NCBI GenBank assembly: GCA_027486755.1
Contig: JAIXOM010000045.1
Span: 124,001 to 188,000 of the forward strand
DNA length: 64,000 nt
From: Comamonadaceae bacterium
Lineage (GTDB): Bacteria > Pseudomonadota > Gammaproteobacteria > Burkholderiales > Burkholderiaceae_C
Reading direction: 5' to 3'
In this document: positions 45,034 through 53,808 of the stretch, in pieces
Layout: each line of letters opens with the position of its first letter
Numbering within the stretch: position 1 is the first letter of the stretch
Program-made: the position numbers and the translations under genes
The notes under the pieces: model-generated
What the model saw: the letters and a program-made list of their open reading frames with translations, nothing else
The model's database searches: none
Told to the model about the DNA's origin: nothing

Positions 45034-46118
45034 AAGCGCTGCGCCTGTATGCCGGCCCCCAGGCGCTGGCGCACATTCAAAGCCACGGCCTCGCACCCGC
45101 GGATGTGGCCGCCATTCCTGGCGCGGCAGGCGGCCCCAAGGGCCTGATCCTGGGGGCGCTGGACCGTTTCCTCTTTGGCGATTGGCTGACTCGCAGCACG
45201 GAATCGGTGGACCTGGTGGGCGCCTCCATCGGCGCCTGGCGCATGGCCACCGCCTGTTTGAGTAACAGCGTGCAGGCCTTTGAACGGCTGGAGCGCGACT
45301 ACATCGCACAACACTACGAGCTCGAGCCCGGGCGCAAGCGGCCGACGGCAGAGCAGGTCAGCCGGGAATTTGGCGCCAGCCTCAGTTCGTTCTACGGCGG
45401 GCGCATCGCCGAGGTGCTCAGCCACCCGCGTTACCGCCTGCATGTGATGACTTCGCGCGGCATCGGCATGCTGGCCCGCGAGCACCGCTGGCTCATGCCG
45501 CTGGGCTATGCCGGGGCCTATGCCACCAATGTGGTGTCTCGCGGCCTGATGGACGCCTGGCTAGAGCGGGTGGTGTTCTCATCGGGCGGCGACCAGCTGC
45601 ATCCCTTGCCCTTTGGCACGACGGACTACCGCACCCGCCAGGTAGCCTTGAACGAGGCCAACTTCATGCCGGCAGTGCAAGCCAGTTGCTCGATTCCCTT
45701 TGTGCTGCAGGCGGTGCACAACATCCCTGGCGCGCCCCGCGGCGCCTATTGGGACGGCGGCATCACCGACTACCACCTGCATCTGGATTACCGCAGCCCC
45801 CGACCCGGCCCGGGCATCGTGCTCTACCCGCATTTCCAGCGCCAGGTGGTGCCGGGCTGGCTGGACAAGGCCTTGAAGTGGCGGCACAAAAGCACGCCAT
45901 TTCTGGACCACATGCTGCTGCTCGCGCCCAACCCCGAATGGGTCAAGACCCTGCCCAATGCCAAGCTGCCTGACCGCACCGACTTCACCCGCTACGCCTC
46001 AGACCTGCCCGCTCGGATCCAAGCCTGGACCACGGCAGCCAGGGCCGCGCAGCAGCTGGCCGATGAGTTTGCACATTGGCTGGAGCGGCCGGACCCGGCT
46101 CAGGTGCAGGCGCTGTGA
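45030..46118 (+). CDS. Patatin-like phospholipase family protein
   Basis: 362 aa. The oxyanion motif GAAGGPKG (about 33-40), nucleophile GXSXG as GASIGAWR (about 67) and the catalytic Asp in YWDGGITDYH form the patatin Ser-Asp dyad. No signal peptide. ATG 45030 overlaps the toxin stop as ATGA, so it is coupled to the toxin-antitoxin pair; a GTG at 45021 is the only other start. The role of a lipase here is unknown. Confidence 0.88.
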   Translation: MKALRLYAGPQALAHIQSHGLAPADVAAIPGAAGGPKGLILGALDRFLFGDWLTRSTESVDLVGASIGAWRMATACLSNSVQAFERLERDYIAQHYELEPGRKRPTAEQVSREFGASLSSFYGGRIAEVLSHPRYRLHVMTSRGIGMLAREHRWLMPLGYAGAYATNVVSRGLMDAWLERVVFSSGGDQLHPLPFGTTDYRTRQVALNEANFMPAVQASCSIPFVLQAVHNIPGAPRGAYWDGGITDYHLHLDYRSPRPGPGIVLYPHFQRQVVPGWLDKALKWRHKSTPFLDHMLLLAPNPEWVKTLPNAKLPDRTDFTRYASDLPARIQAWTTAARAAQQLADEFAHWLERPDPAQVQAL

Positions 46119-46234
46119 CTGCCGAGCCGTCTTTCGTGAACTTTGCGCGAGAGCTTTTTGCGCCGCTCGGGCAGATTAGCGCCCGCCACCCCCGCCACTC
46201 CCGCCGCCCTCGCGGCGATAGGCCGTGTAGCGGG

Positions 46235-47017
46235 CTACCTGGCTGCGTTTTTGAAGTCGGGCTTGCGCTTTTCCAGCACCGCCCGCACCGCCTCTTGCGC
46301 CTGTGGCGTGGACTTGATGATGGAGGTGGCATAGCACTCGACGTGGTAGCCCTCGTCGAGCTCCATATGCTCGGTCAGGTTCAGGGTTTCCTTCATCAGC
46401 TCGATGCACTGCGGGCTGTGTTCGCAAATCTCCAGCGCCAGCCGGGTGGCCGCCGGCATCAGTTCGGCCAGCGGTACCACCTCATGGATCACGCCCAGGG
46501 CGTGAAAGTAGTGCGCGTCGACCATCTTGCCGGTAAAGGCCATCATGCGCACCACCTTGTCGGGCACGATGCGCCGCAGATGCCGGGTGCCCCCCATCAC
46601 CCCCACCTTGACCTCGGGCAGTGAAAAGCGGGCGTTGTCCGACGCCACCACCATGTCGCAGGAGGCCATCAGGGCCAGCCCGCCACCGAGTGCGTAGCCA
46701 TTGACCGCGGCGATCACCGGCACCCGGTGGCGGCGCACTGCGGTAAACACATCGCGGATCACCGCGGTGCGCACCTGGGCGCTTTGCGCGTCGAGCTGCA
46801 CATGTTCATTGAGGTCGCCGCCGGCCACAAAGGACTTGTCGCCCGCGCCGGTGATGATCACGCACTGCACCGCTAGGTCGTCATGGGTCTGGCGTACCGC
46901 CGCCAGCAGCTCGCGGTGCGCTTGCAGGCTCATGGCATTGCGCGGCGGCCGGTCGATGGTGATGATGGCGATGCCCTCGTGCTGCGGGCTGCGTGTGATG
47001 TGGACATGCTCGCTCAT
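46235..47017 (-). CDS. Enoyl-CoA hydratase/isomerase
   Basis: 260 aa. Crotonase fold: KSFVAGGDLNE (oxyanion hole), VNGYALGGGLALMASCD and FSLPEVKVGVMGGTRHLRR. The Glu at LPEVKVG is the usual catalytic Glu position. AGGAG is eight bases upstream of the ATG. 18 bases downstream of a second hydratase gene, so the pair is an operon. Confidence 0.92.
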   Translation of the reverse strand: MSEHVHITRSPQHEGIAIITIDRPPRNAMSLQAHRELLAAVRQTHDDLAVQCVIITGAGDKSFVAGGDLNEHVQLDAQSAQVRTAVIRDVFTAVRRHRVPVIAAVNGYALGGGLALMASCDMVVASDNARFSLPEVKVGVMGGTRHLRRIVPDKVVRMMAFTGKMVDAHYFHALGVIHEVVPLAELMPAATRLALEICEHSPQCIELMKETLNLTEHMELDEGYHVECYATSIIKSTPQAQEAVRAVLEKRKPDFKNAAR

Positions 47018-47035
47018 GGCGCTAACTCCTAGCCT

Positions 47036-47806
47036 TCAGCGGCCTTTGAAAACTGGCTTGCGTTTGTCGAAGAAGGCCTGCACGCCTTCGCGGTGGTCCT
47101 CGGTCATCAAGTTGGTGCTTTGCGCCCAGAGTTCGGCGTCCAGATAAGCTTCGAGCGTGGGCTGGTACATCTGCTTGAACAGCTTCTTGGCCGTTCCATA
47201 CGAGAAGGTGGGGCCGCTGGCCAGTTCGCGGGCATAGGCCAAGGCCTGTGCGTCGAGCTCGGCGTCGGGCAGCACCCGGTTGACCAGGCCCAGCGCCTGG
47301 GCTTCTTGGGCGTCGATGCGGCGGCCCGACATGGTCAATTCCTTGGCCTTGAGCAGGCCCAGGTGCTGGGTCAGGAAATAGATCGCTCCGCCGTCGGGCG
47401 ATACACCCACATGCCGGAACACCTGGGTAAAGCGCGCCGTCTCCGAGGCCAGCACCGCATCGCAAGCCATGGCCATGCTCCAGCCTATGCCCGCCACCGC
47501 GCCACGTACCGAGGCGACCACCGGCTTTTCGATATTGGCCAGGTTGCGCACCATGCGGTGGGCCAGCCTGAGCAGCTCGCGCGCCGATGTGGGGTCGAAA
47601 TCGCCCATTTTGCTGACATCGCCGCTGGCGCAAAACGCGCTGCCGCTGGAGTTGAGAAGCACGGCCCGCACCGCGTTGTCACGGGCAGCGCGCTCGAAAT
47701 TCGTGCCCAAGGCCTCGCGCATTTCCACCGTCAGCGCATTGAGCTTTTCGGGGCGGTCCAGGGTGATGATGGCCAGGCCATCGCTGAGTTCATAACGAAC
47801 ACTCAT
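47036..47806 (-). CDS. Enoyl-CoA hydratase/isomerase
   Basis: 256 aa. Crotonase with SAFCASGDVSKMGDF (oxyanion hole), RGAVAGIGWSMAMACD, then TQVFRHVGVSPDGGAIYFL. The second catalytic Glu position is not LPE as in its neighbour: FRHVGVSPDGG has Asp, as in some PaaG/4-chlorobenzoyl-CoA dehalogenase relatives. GGAG precedes ATG 47806. First gene of the pair; divergent from the Bug receptor. Confidence 0.9.
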   Translation of the reverse strand: MSVRYELSDGLAIITLDRPEKLNALTVEMREALGTNFERAARDNAVRAVLLNSSGSAFCASGDVSKMGDFDPTSARELLRLAHRMVRNLANIEKPVVASVRGAVAGIGWSMAMACDAVLASETARFTQVFRHVGVSPDGGAIYFLTQHLGLLKAKELTMSGRRIDAQEAQALGLVNRVLPDAELDAQALAYARELASGPTFSYGTAKKLFKQMYQPTLEAYLDAELWAQSTNLMTEDHREGVQAFFDKRKPVFKGR

Positions 47807-48213
47807 GGTGTCTCCAGAGGCAAGAACATGGTCGGAGCTGAAATTCACGATGCATAGGCGTGAGCAAGCATGCAGATCCACTGCGCTGCAACGTAGCATC
47901 GGCTAGCTTATCCTACGCGCCCTCTGTCGCTGGGCGGTCTGGCCATCGATGTCGGTGTCAGGGAAGGGTGTTTTCGTTTGAGTCTGACGTATTTCCCGTG
48001 AAAGTCGATGGCAAGTGGCCTCTGCGCGGTGACGCCCGGGCGACAGTCAGTGCGATGTTGGGCGACCAATGGCAGGGATTGCACGATGGTGGGCGATCTC
48101 CAGGCGGTACATTCTGTCAAGCGTGCAGGCCCTGCGAAGAGGGGCGCTGGTCGATAAGGCGCCGAGCCAGCAACTGGCCGGCATGGCATATTCATTCATG
48201 GAGGAGAGAGGCA
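47807..48213. other. 407-base intergenic region between divergent operons
   Basis: No credible gene: the short open frames lack start signals or family features. It must carry the promoters of both the hydratase pair and the Bug receptor-dehydrogenase unit. I see no convincing -35/-10 pair, no long palindrome and no terminator. GGAGGAGAGAGG at 48200-48211 is the ribosome binding site of the receptor gene. Confidence 0.6.
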
Positions 48214-49179
48214 ATGATCCCAATTTTTACCCGCTTGCTGGCCGGTCTGAGCGCCTGCCTGCTGTCTTTGCAGGTGATGGCCCAGGGTGCTTACCCCAGC
48301 CAAAACATCACCATCGTGCTGCCCTTCGGGCCGGGCAGTGGCACCGACATCGTCACCCGCCTGCTGGCGCAAAAGCTCAGCGAAGCCCTGGGCAAGCCGG
48401 TGGTGGTGGACAACAAGCCTGGCGCCAACGGCTCGATCGCTGCTGAATTTGTGAGCAAGGCCAAGCCGGACGGCTACACCCTGATGATCGGCACCAACTC
48501 CACCCACGGGGCCAATCCGGCTTTGCTCAAGGAGATGCGTTACGACCCGATCAAGGGCTTCGAGCATGTCAATCGGGTGGCGGTTTTCACCAGCATCGTG
48601 GTGGTCAACCCCGGCCTGCCGGTCAAGACCATGCGCGAGCTCATTGCCTATGGCAAAACCAATTCGCTGACGCTGGCCACCGGCAATGCCAGTGGCGTGG
48701 TTCAAAGCGAGACCTTGGCCCGCCAGGTGGGCTGGAAAGACCTGTTGCGGGTGCCCTTCAAGAGCAATCCGCCGGCCATGACCGAGGTCATCGCCGGTCG
48801 GGTCAACATGATGTTCAGCGACATCGCCGCGGCCCAGGCCCAGGTGAAAGCCGGCACCCTGCGGCCTTTGGCGGTGACCTCCAGAGCCCGCAGCAGCCTC
48901 CTGCCGGACTTGCCCACCATCATCGAGGCGGGTGTACCCGACTACGACTTGTCAGGCTGGAACGGGCTGTTCGCGCCGGCCGGCACGCCGCGCGAGATCG
49001 TCGAGCGGCTCAACGCCGAAGTCGCACGCGTTGTTCAGTTGCCCGAGGTGCGCGCCCGCCTGCTGGACCTGGGCGCCGAGCCGGCGCCCATGAAGCCAGC
49101 CGAATATGCGGCTTGGGTGCAGGCCGAGGTCAATAAGTGGAGCTCGCTGGTCAGGGAAGCGGGCATCAAACCTGAATAA
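48214..49179 (+). CDS. Bug-family (TctC-like) periplasmic receptor
   Basis: 321 aa. Signal peptide MIPIFTRLLAGLSACLLSLQ, cleaved near VMA/QGAYPSQN. Ligand loops VLPFGPGSGTDIVTR and VVDNKPGANGSIAAEFV. Signature VPFKSNPPAMTEVIAGRV. ATG 48214 follows GAGAGG; a longer open frame starts at 47860 but has no signal peptide. Followed 18 bases later by an acyl-CoA dehydrogenase. Confidence 0.93.
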   Translation: MIPIFTRLLAGLSACLLSLQVMAQGAYPSQNITIVLPFGPGSGTDIVTRLLAQKLSEALGKPVVVDNKPGANGSIAAEFVSKAKPDGYTLMIGTNSTHGANPALLKEMRYDPIKGFEHVNRVAVFTSIVVVNPGLPVKTMRELIAYGKTNSLTLATGNASGVVQSETLARQVGWKDLLRVPFKSNPPAMTEVIAGRVNMMFSDIAAAQAQVKAGTLRPLAVTSRARSSLLPDLPTIIEAGVPDYDLSGWNGLFAPAGTPREIVERLNAEVARVVQLPEVRARLLDLGAEPAPMKPAEYAAWVQAEVNKWSSLVREAGIKPE

Positions 49180-49197
49180 ACGCAGCGAGGGCAGACC

Positions 49198-50334
49198 ATG
49201 GATTTCCGATTCACAGACGAGCAGCGCATGTGGCGCGACACAGTGCACAGCTTCATGGAAAAAGAGGTGGGCCGCGAGTACACCCGCGAGCATGACGCCT
49301 CGCGCGAATTCCCCTGGGAGGTTTACCGCAAGATGGCCGACCTGGGCTGGCTGGGCCTGCTGCTGCCCGAGAGCGACGGCGGCAGCGCGGCCGATCCGGT
49401 GATGTTTGCGATCTTCTGCGAAGGCATTGCCAAATACAGCCTTGACACCGCGGCCTGCATCATGACCTCGATGTTCACCGCCACGAATATTTCTAGCCAT
49501 GGCACGCCCGAGCAAAAGGCCAAGTACCTGCCGCCGGTGCTCAGCGGCGAGCGCACCTTCTCGATTGCCATGTCCGAGCCGCAATCGGGCTCGGACGCAG
49601 CGGCGGCGCGCACCCGTGCCGTGCTCGAGGGCGACCATTGGGTCATCAATGGCAACAAGACCTGGATCTCGGGCGCCCACCTGCCGGGCGCGACCATCGT
49701 GCTGCTGGCCCGCACCGGCGAGGAGCGCTACAAGGGCCTGAGCCTGTTCATCATGCCCAATGACACGCCGGGCCTGACCATCACCAAGCTCAACACCATC
49801 GTCAGGCGCAGCCTGGGTACCACGCAGCTCTATCTGGACAATGTGCGCCTGCCCAAGGAAGCCTTGCTGGGCGAGGTGGGCATGGGCTGGACTTACATCA
49901 CCGAGCACCTGGAGCATGAGCGCCTGAGCCTGGCCGCGTCCTATGTGGGTAATGCACAAACCGCGCTTGATGACACCATGGCTTACACCAAGCAGCGCAA
50001 GGCCTTTGGTAAATCGCTGTCGGAGTTTCAGGTGCTCAAGCACCGCATGGCCGAAGACGCCACCGCCATCGAGGCGGCCCGCCTGCTGACCTATTCGGCC
50101 GCCTGCAAAATGGCGCGCGGTGAGAGCGCGATGAAGGAGGTGTCCATGGCCAAGGTGTTCGCGGTCGACACCCTATTCAAGACCGCCTTCAACGGCATGC
50201 AGGCCCTGGGTGGGTATGGGCAGCTGCCTGAGATGGACATGGAACGCTACCTGCGCGAGGCCAAGCACGGCATGGTCGGGGGCGGCGCCAACGAGATCCA
50301 GAAAAGCATCATCGCCAAGCAGATGGGCCTGTGA
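49198..50334 (+). CDS. Acyl-CoA dehydrogenase
   Basis: 378 aa. MDFRFTDEQRMWRDTVHSF start, flavin motif AMSEPQSGSDAAAARTRA, and WVINGNKTWISGAHL. The C-terminus MVGGGANEIQKSIIAKQMGL replaces the usual YEGT with GGGA, so the standard C-terminal catalytic Glu is absent; a subgroup with GGGTSEI-type ends is known, and these may use another base. Probably cotranscribed with the Bug receptor, suggesting oxidation of the imported acid after CoA activation. Confidence 0.9.
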   Translation: MDFRFTDEQRMWRDTVHSFMEKEVGREYTREHDASREFPWEVYRKMADLGWLGLLLPESDGGSAADPVMFAIFCEGIAKYSLDTAACIMTSMFTATNISSHGTPEQKAKYLPPVLSGERTFSIAMSEPQSGSDAAAARTRAVLEGDHWVINGNKTWISGAHLPGATIVLLARTGEERYKGLSLFIMPNDTPGLTITKLNTIVRRSLGTTQLYLDNVRLPKEALLGEVGMGWTYITEHLEHERLSLAASYVGNAQTALDDTMAYTKQRKAFGKSLSEFQVLKHRMAEDATAIEAARLLTYSAACKMARGESAMKEVSMAKVFAVDTLFKTAFNGMQALGGYGQLPEMDMERYLREAKHGMVGGGANEIQKSIIAKQMGL

Positions 50335-50409
50335 TGCGCTGAGGGTGCCAGCCTGCGCTGAAGGCTGGTGCGGGCCGAACCGGCCACAGCTCAGACCTGG
50401 CACTAGGGC

Positions 50410-51552
50410 TTACATCGAAGCGTCGATCATGGCCAGGTAATCCTCGCTGCTGGCCAGGCGCGGGTTCATCTTGTGGCAATGGTCGGCCAGAGCGCCTTCG
50501 ATCACCCGGGCAAATTCGCCGCTGCTCACGCCCATCGCGCCCAAACCCGTGGGCAGGCCCAGACGGGCATTCATATCGCGCACCGCTTCGGCCACGTCGC
50601 CTGCGCTGCTGCCCTTGAGGCCCATGGCCTGGGCCATGCGGGCCATGCGGTTTTCCTTTTGAATATTCTCGGCCTCGGCGTTGAAGCGAATCACGGCCGG
50701 CAGGAACATGGCGTTGAGCGTGCCATGGTGCAGACGGGGGTTGACCCCACCCAGGCTGTGGCTGAGCGAATGAACGCAGCCCAGGCCTTTCTGAAAGGCC
50801 ATAGCCCCTTGCATCGAGGCGCTCATCATGTTCAGGCGGGCCTCGCGGTCGCCTCCGTTGCGCGTCGCCCGCTCAATATTTGCCCAGGCCCGCTGCAGGC
50901 CGTCCAGCGCAATACCGTCGGCCGGCGGGTTGAAGGGTGCGGCCATGAAGGTTTCCATGCAGTGGGCGATGGCGTCCATGCCGGTGGCAGCGGTCAGCCC
51001 GGCGGGCAGACCCAGTGTCAGCTCGGGGTCGCAAATGGCCGACTTGGGCACGATGTGCCAGGAATGAAAGCCCAGCTTGCGACCATCGTCGATGATCAAA
51101 ATGGCGCCGCGCGCCACTTCGCTGCCCGTACCCGCGGTGGTGGGCACCGCAATCAGCGGCGCTGCGCGTTCGGTGATCTTGGGCGAGCCGCCTTCGATGG
51201 TGGCATAGGTCTTCAGGGGCCCTTCATGGGTGGCGGCGATGGCAAGGCCCTTGGCGCAGTCGATGGCCGAGCCGCCGCCCAGAGCGATCAGTCCGTCGCA
51301 GTTGTCCCTGCGGTAAGCCTCGACCGCAGCGCGCACCGCTGCTTCGGTCGGGTTAGACGGGGTCTGGTCAAACACAGACACCGGCCAGCCGGGCAGGGCG
51401 GCCAGGGCCCGGTCCACAATGCCCGCCGCTTTGACGCCGGCGTCGGTGACGATCAGCGGCCGGCTGATGCCCACCCGCTGGCATTCGGCCTGCAAGCTGC
51501 TCAGCGCGCCAAAGTCAATCTGGATCTGGGTGATGTAGTTGATCAAGGCCAA
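50410..51552 (-). CDS. Iron-containing alcohol dehydrogenase
   Basis: 380 aa. NAD-binding GLIALGGGSAIDCAKG and PTTAGTGSEVA, iron-binding region GMDAIAHCMETF (Asp, His) and GCVHSLSHSLGG with HHGTLNA. Group III alcohol dehydrogenase; homologues act on short-chain or 4-hydroxybutyrate-type alcohols. The start is TTG 51552, with AGGAG six bases upstream, rather than an ATG. Divergent from the esterase by 86 bases. Confidence 0.92.
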   Translation of the reverse strand: MALINYITQIQIDFGALSSLQAECQRVGISRPLIVTDAGVKAAGIVDRALAALPGWPVSVFDQTPSNPTEAAVRAAVEAYRRDNCDGLIALGGGSAIDCAKGLAIAATHEGPLKTYATIEGGSPKITERAAPLIAVPTTAGTGSEVARGAILIIDDGRKLGFHSWHIVPKSAICDPELTLGLPAGLTAATGMDAIAHCMETFMAAPFNPPADGIALDGLQRAWANIERATRNGGDREARLNMMSASMQGAMAFQKGLGCVHSLSHSLGGVNPRLHHGTLNAMFLPAVIRFNAEAENIQKENRMARMAQAMGLKGSSAGDVAEAVRDMNARLGLPTGLGAMGVSSGEFARVIEGALADHCHKMNPRLASSEDYLAMIDASM

Positions 51553-51638
51553 GGCAAGCTCCTATAAACAATGCCCGGATTCTCAGGCAAATTAGCGGCA
51601 GGTCCGCGTTGTACCATGCCGTAATTGAGAGCCAGGCC

Positions 51639-52601
51639 ATGAGCCATATCACACACCGCAGCCCCGCACCGCTGTCGCCCGAAGTCCGGCGACTGGTCGA
51701 CAACATCCACCGTGCGGGTCGTCCGCCCATGCACGCGATGAGTGTGGACCAAGCCCGGGCCTTCTACCAGGCGGGCGCGCCCCTGCTGGACTTGCCTGCG
51801 CCGGCGGTCGACAAGGTTCAAGCCCTGCATATTCCCGCCCGCGACGACCACCTCATGCTGGCACGGCTTTATGCGCCGCAAAGCGATCAGGCCCTGCCGA
51901 CGCTGCTTTATTTTCATGGCGGCGGCTTTACCATCGGCTGCCTTGACACGCACGATGTGCTATGCCGTCAGCTCAGCCTGTTGGGGCAGTGCGCGGTGAT
52001 CTCGCTCGATTACAGGCTGGCCCCTGAGCACCGCTTTCCGACCGCGGTTCATGACGCTTGGGACGCTTTGCAATGGCTGTCCGTCCATGCCCACGAGCTC
52101 GGGCTTGATGGACAACGCCTGGCGCTTGGCGGCGACAGCGCCGGCGGTACGCTGGCTGCGGTATGCGCGCTGATGGCCCGCGACGCGGGCTTGCCCCTGC
52201 GCCTTCAACTGCTGATTTACCCGGGCACCACCGCGCATCAAGACACCGCCTCGCACAGCACCTACAGCCAAGGGCATATGCTCGACAAAGACACCGTCGA
52301 CTGGTTCTTCGCGCATTACATTGATGTTCAGGACCGTGCCGACTGGCGCTTTGCTCCGCTCAATGCAAGCGATCATGCCGGTGTCGCGCCCGCCTGGCTG
52401 GGCCTGGCCGAATGCGACCCCTTGGTCGATGAAGGCATTGCCTATGCCGATACCTTGCGCATGGCGGGTGTGCCCGTGGACCTGGAAATTTACCGAGGCG
52501 TGATCCACGGCTTCATGACCATGGGCCGGGCCATTGCGCAGGCGAAAGTGGCCCATGCCGACGCTGCTGCAGCCCTCCGGACAGCCTTTGCCGAAAGCTG
52601 A
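51639..52601 (+). CDS. HSL-family alpha/beta-hydrolase (esterase)
   Basis: 320 aa. HGGGFTIG oxyanion motif, nucleophile GDSAGGTLAA, Asp in LAECDPLVDEG and His in GVIHGFMTMG define the hormone-sensitive-lipase family. No signal peptide, so it is cytoplasmic. ATG 51639 is favoured; a TTG at 51609 would add ten residues. Probably cleaves short-chain esters or lactones. Confidence 0.92.
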   Translation: MSHITHRSPAPLSPEVRRLVDNIHRAGRPPMHAMSVDQARAFYQAGAPLLDLPAPAVDKVQALHIPARDDHLMLARLYAPQSDQALPTLLYFHGGGFTIGCLDTHDVLCRQLSLLGQCAVISLDYRLAPEHRFPTAVHDAWDALQWLSVHAHELGLDGQRLALGGDSAGGTLAAVCALMARDAGLPLRLQLLIYPGTTAHQDTASHSTYSQGHMLDKDTVDWFFAHYIDVQDRADWRFAPLNASDHAGVAPAWLGLAECDPLVDEGIAYADTLRMAGVPVDLEIYRGVIHGFMTMGRAIAQAKVAHADAAAALRTAFAES

Positions 52602-52665
52602 ACAGGTGCCGGCTAAACTTCTCCGACTTGCCGGTGCACGCCCTCGCACCGGAGGCTGACCCGGT

Positions 52666-53532
52666 GTGCTCCTTATGAAAAGACAGGACCTGCGCTTTTT
52701 TCACCGCCTGCGCGTGCGCTGGGCGGAAGTGGACATGCAGAAGATCGTCTTCAATGGCCACTACCTGATGTACCTAGACACCGCCATGGCCGACTACTGG
52801 CGGGTGCTGGCCCTGCCCTATGAAGAGGCGATGCATCAGCTTGGCGGCGACCTTTATGTCAAGAAGGCCAGCGTGGAGTACCACGGGTCGGCCCGCTATG
52901 ACGACACGCTGGATGTTGGCCTGCGCTGCACCCGCATCGGCAACTCTTCGATTCAATTTGTGGGCGCGATATTTCGTGGCGAAGACCTCTTGATCACCGC
53001 TGAATTGATTTACGTCTACGCCGACCCCAGCACCCAGACCTCGCGGCCGGTGCCCGATGCCCTGCGCCAGGTGATGCTGGGCTATGAGGCCGGCGAGCCC
53101 GTGCTGGAGCTTCGCACCGGCACATGGGCGCAACTGCATGAAGACGCCATGAAGGTGCGCATCGAGGTGTTTGTCGAGGAGCAGCGCATCCCGCTGGCGA
53201 TGGAGCAAGACCCGGCCGATGAGGTTTCGCTGCATGCAGTTGCCTACAACCGCCTGGGCATGCCGGTGGCCACCGGTCGCCTGCTGCCTGCTGAAGAAGC
53301 GACCGGCCGCATCGGGCGCATGGCGGTCAAGCGGGTGCTGCGCGAGGCCGGCATAGGCTCGCAGGTGCTGCAGGCCCTTGTTGCCGCCTCGGCCCAGCGC
53401 GGCGATGGTGCAGTGGCGCTGCATGCTCAGCGCAGCGCCGAAGGCTTTTATGCGCGCAGCGGCTTTGCGACCCAGGGGGATGGATTTGAAGAAGTGGGCC
53501 TGCCTCATGTCGAGATGGTCAGGGCGGTCTGA
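52666..53532 (+). CDS. Hotdog thioesterase fused to a GNAT acetyltransferase
   Basis: 288 aa. Residues about 13-135: 4HBT/YbgC-type hotdog with VRWAEVDMQKIVFNGHYLMY (catalytic Asp) and KKASVEYHGSARYDD. Residues about 150-285: GNAT domain like ElaA, with VRIEVFVEEQRIP, GRIGRMAVKRVLREAG (acetyl-CoA motif A) and FYARSGFATQG. GTG 52666 has GGAGG ten bases upstream; ATG 52675 is the alternative. The fusion should be a single polypeptide and suggests a shared CoA ester. Confidence 0.87.
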   Translation: MLLMKRQDLRFFHRLRVRWAEVDMQKIVFNGHYLMYLDTAMADYWRVLALPYEEAMHQLGGDLYVKKASVEYHGSARYDDTLDVGLRCTRIGNSSIQFVGAIFRGEDLLITAELIYVYADPSTQTSRPVPDALRQVMLGYEAGEPVLELRTGTWAQLHEDAMKVRIEVFVEEQRIPLAMEQDPADEVSLHAVAYNRLGMPVATGRLLPAEEATGRIGRMAVKRVLREAGIGSQVLQALVAASAQRGDGAVALHAQRSAEGFYARSGFATQGDGFEEVGLPHVEMVRAV

Positions 53533-53555
53533 GCCCAGCGATTGAGCAAAAGCCC

Positions 53556-53780
53556 CATCGCTGCGAGGGCGCAGCTCCCACACCCCAAACCCAGGCCTCA
53601 ATTTCCCAACCCAGGCCTTCATGAATTTTTGTGGGATCGCCCCCTGTGGGAGCGCCGCCTGTGGGAGCGCCGCCTGTTGGAGCGCCGCCTGTTGGAGCGC
53701 CGCCTCGGCGCGATGCGGCCTTCAAACAAGCTCAGTCCCAGCACCAAGGCAGCATCGCTGCGAGGGCGCAGCTCCCACAG
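53556..53780. repeat. REP-like repeat patch with four tandem 15-bp units
   Basis: Two outer units (53556-53582 and 53753-53780, CATCGCTGCGAGGGC...CTCCCACA) face an inner block in the opposite sense. The inner block has a degenerate unit at 53630-53644, then four contiguous 15-base units at 53645-53659, 53660-53674, 53675-53689 and 53690-53704: two reading TGTGGGAGCGCCGCC and two TGTTGGAGCGCCGCC. The block ends TCGGCGCGATGCGGCC, as at 8625-8640. No spacers, so it is not CRISPR. Lies in the convergent gap after the fusion gene. Confidence 0.9.
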
Positions 53781-53808
53781 CCATCAGAGGAGGCCGGACG
53801 ATCAGCCC

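Noticed and set aside
44288-46118. Known patatin-containing anti-phage system (CBASS type)
   Set aside because: No nucleotide cyclase or accessory gene is present; only the lipase fold is shared.
47860-48213. N-terminal extension of the Bug receptor
   Set aside because: It would put the signal peptide 118 residues inside the protein; the ATG at 48214 has its own ribosome binding site.
50473-51567. 364-codon open frame antisense to the alcohol dehydrogenase
   Set aside because: Shadow of a clear iron-type dehydrogenase; no family features.
53645-53704. Possible CRISPR array
   Set aside because: The 15-bp units are contiguous with no spacers, and no cas gene is near.
53519-53725. Minus-strand open frame repeating APTGG
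   Set aside because: It is a translation of the tandem 15-bp REP-like units; no start signal or family match.
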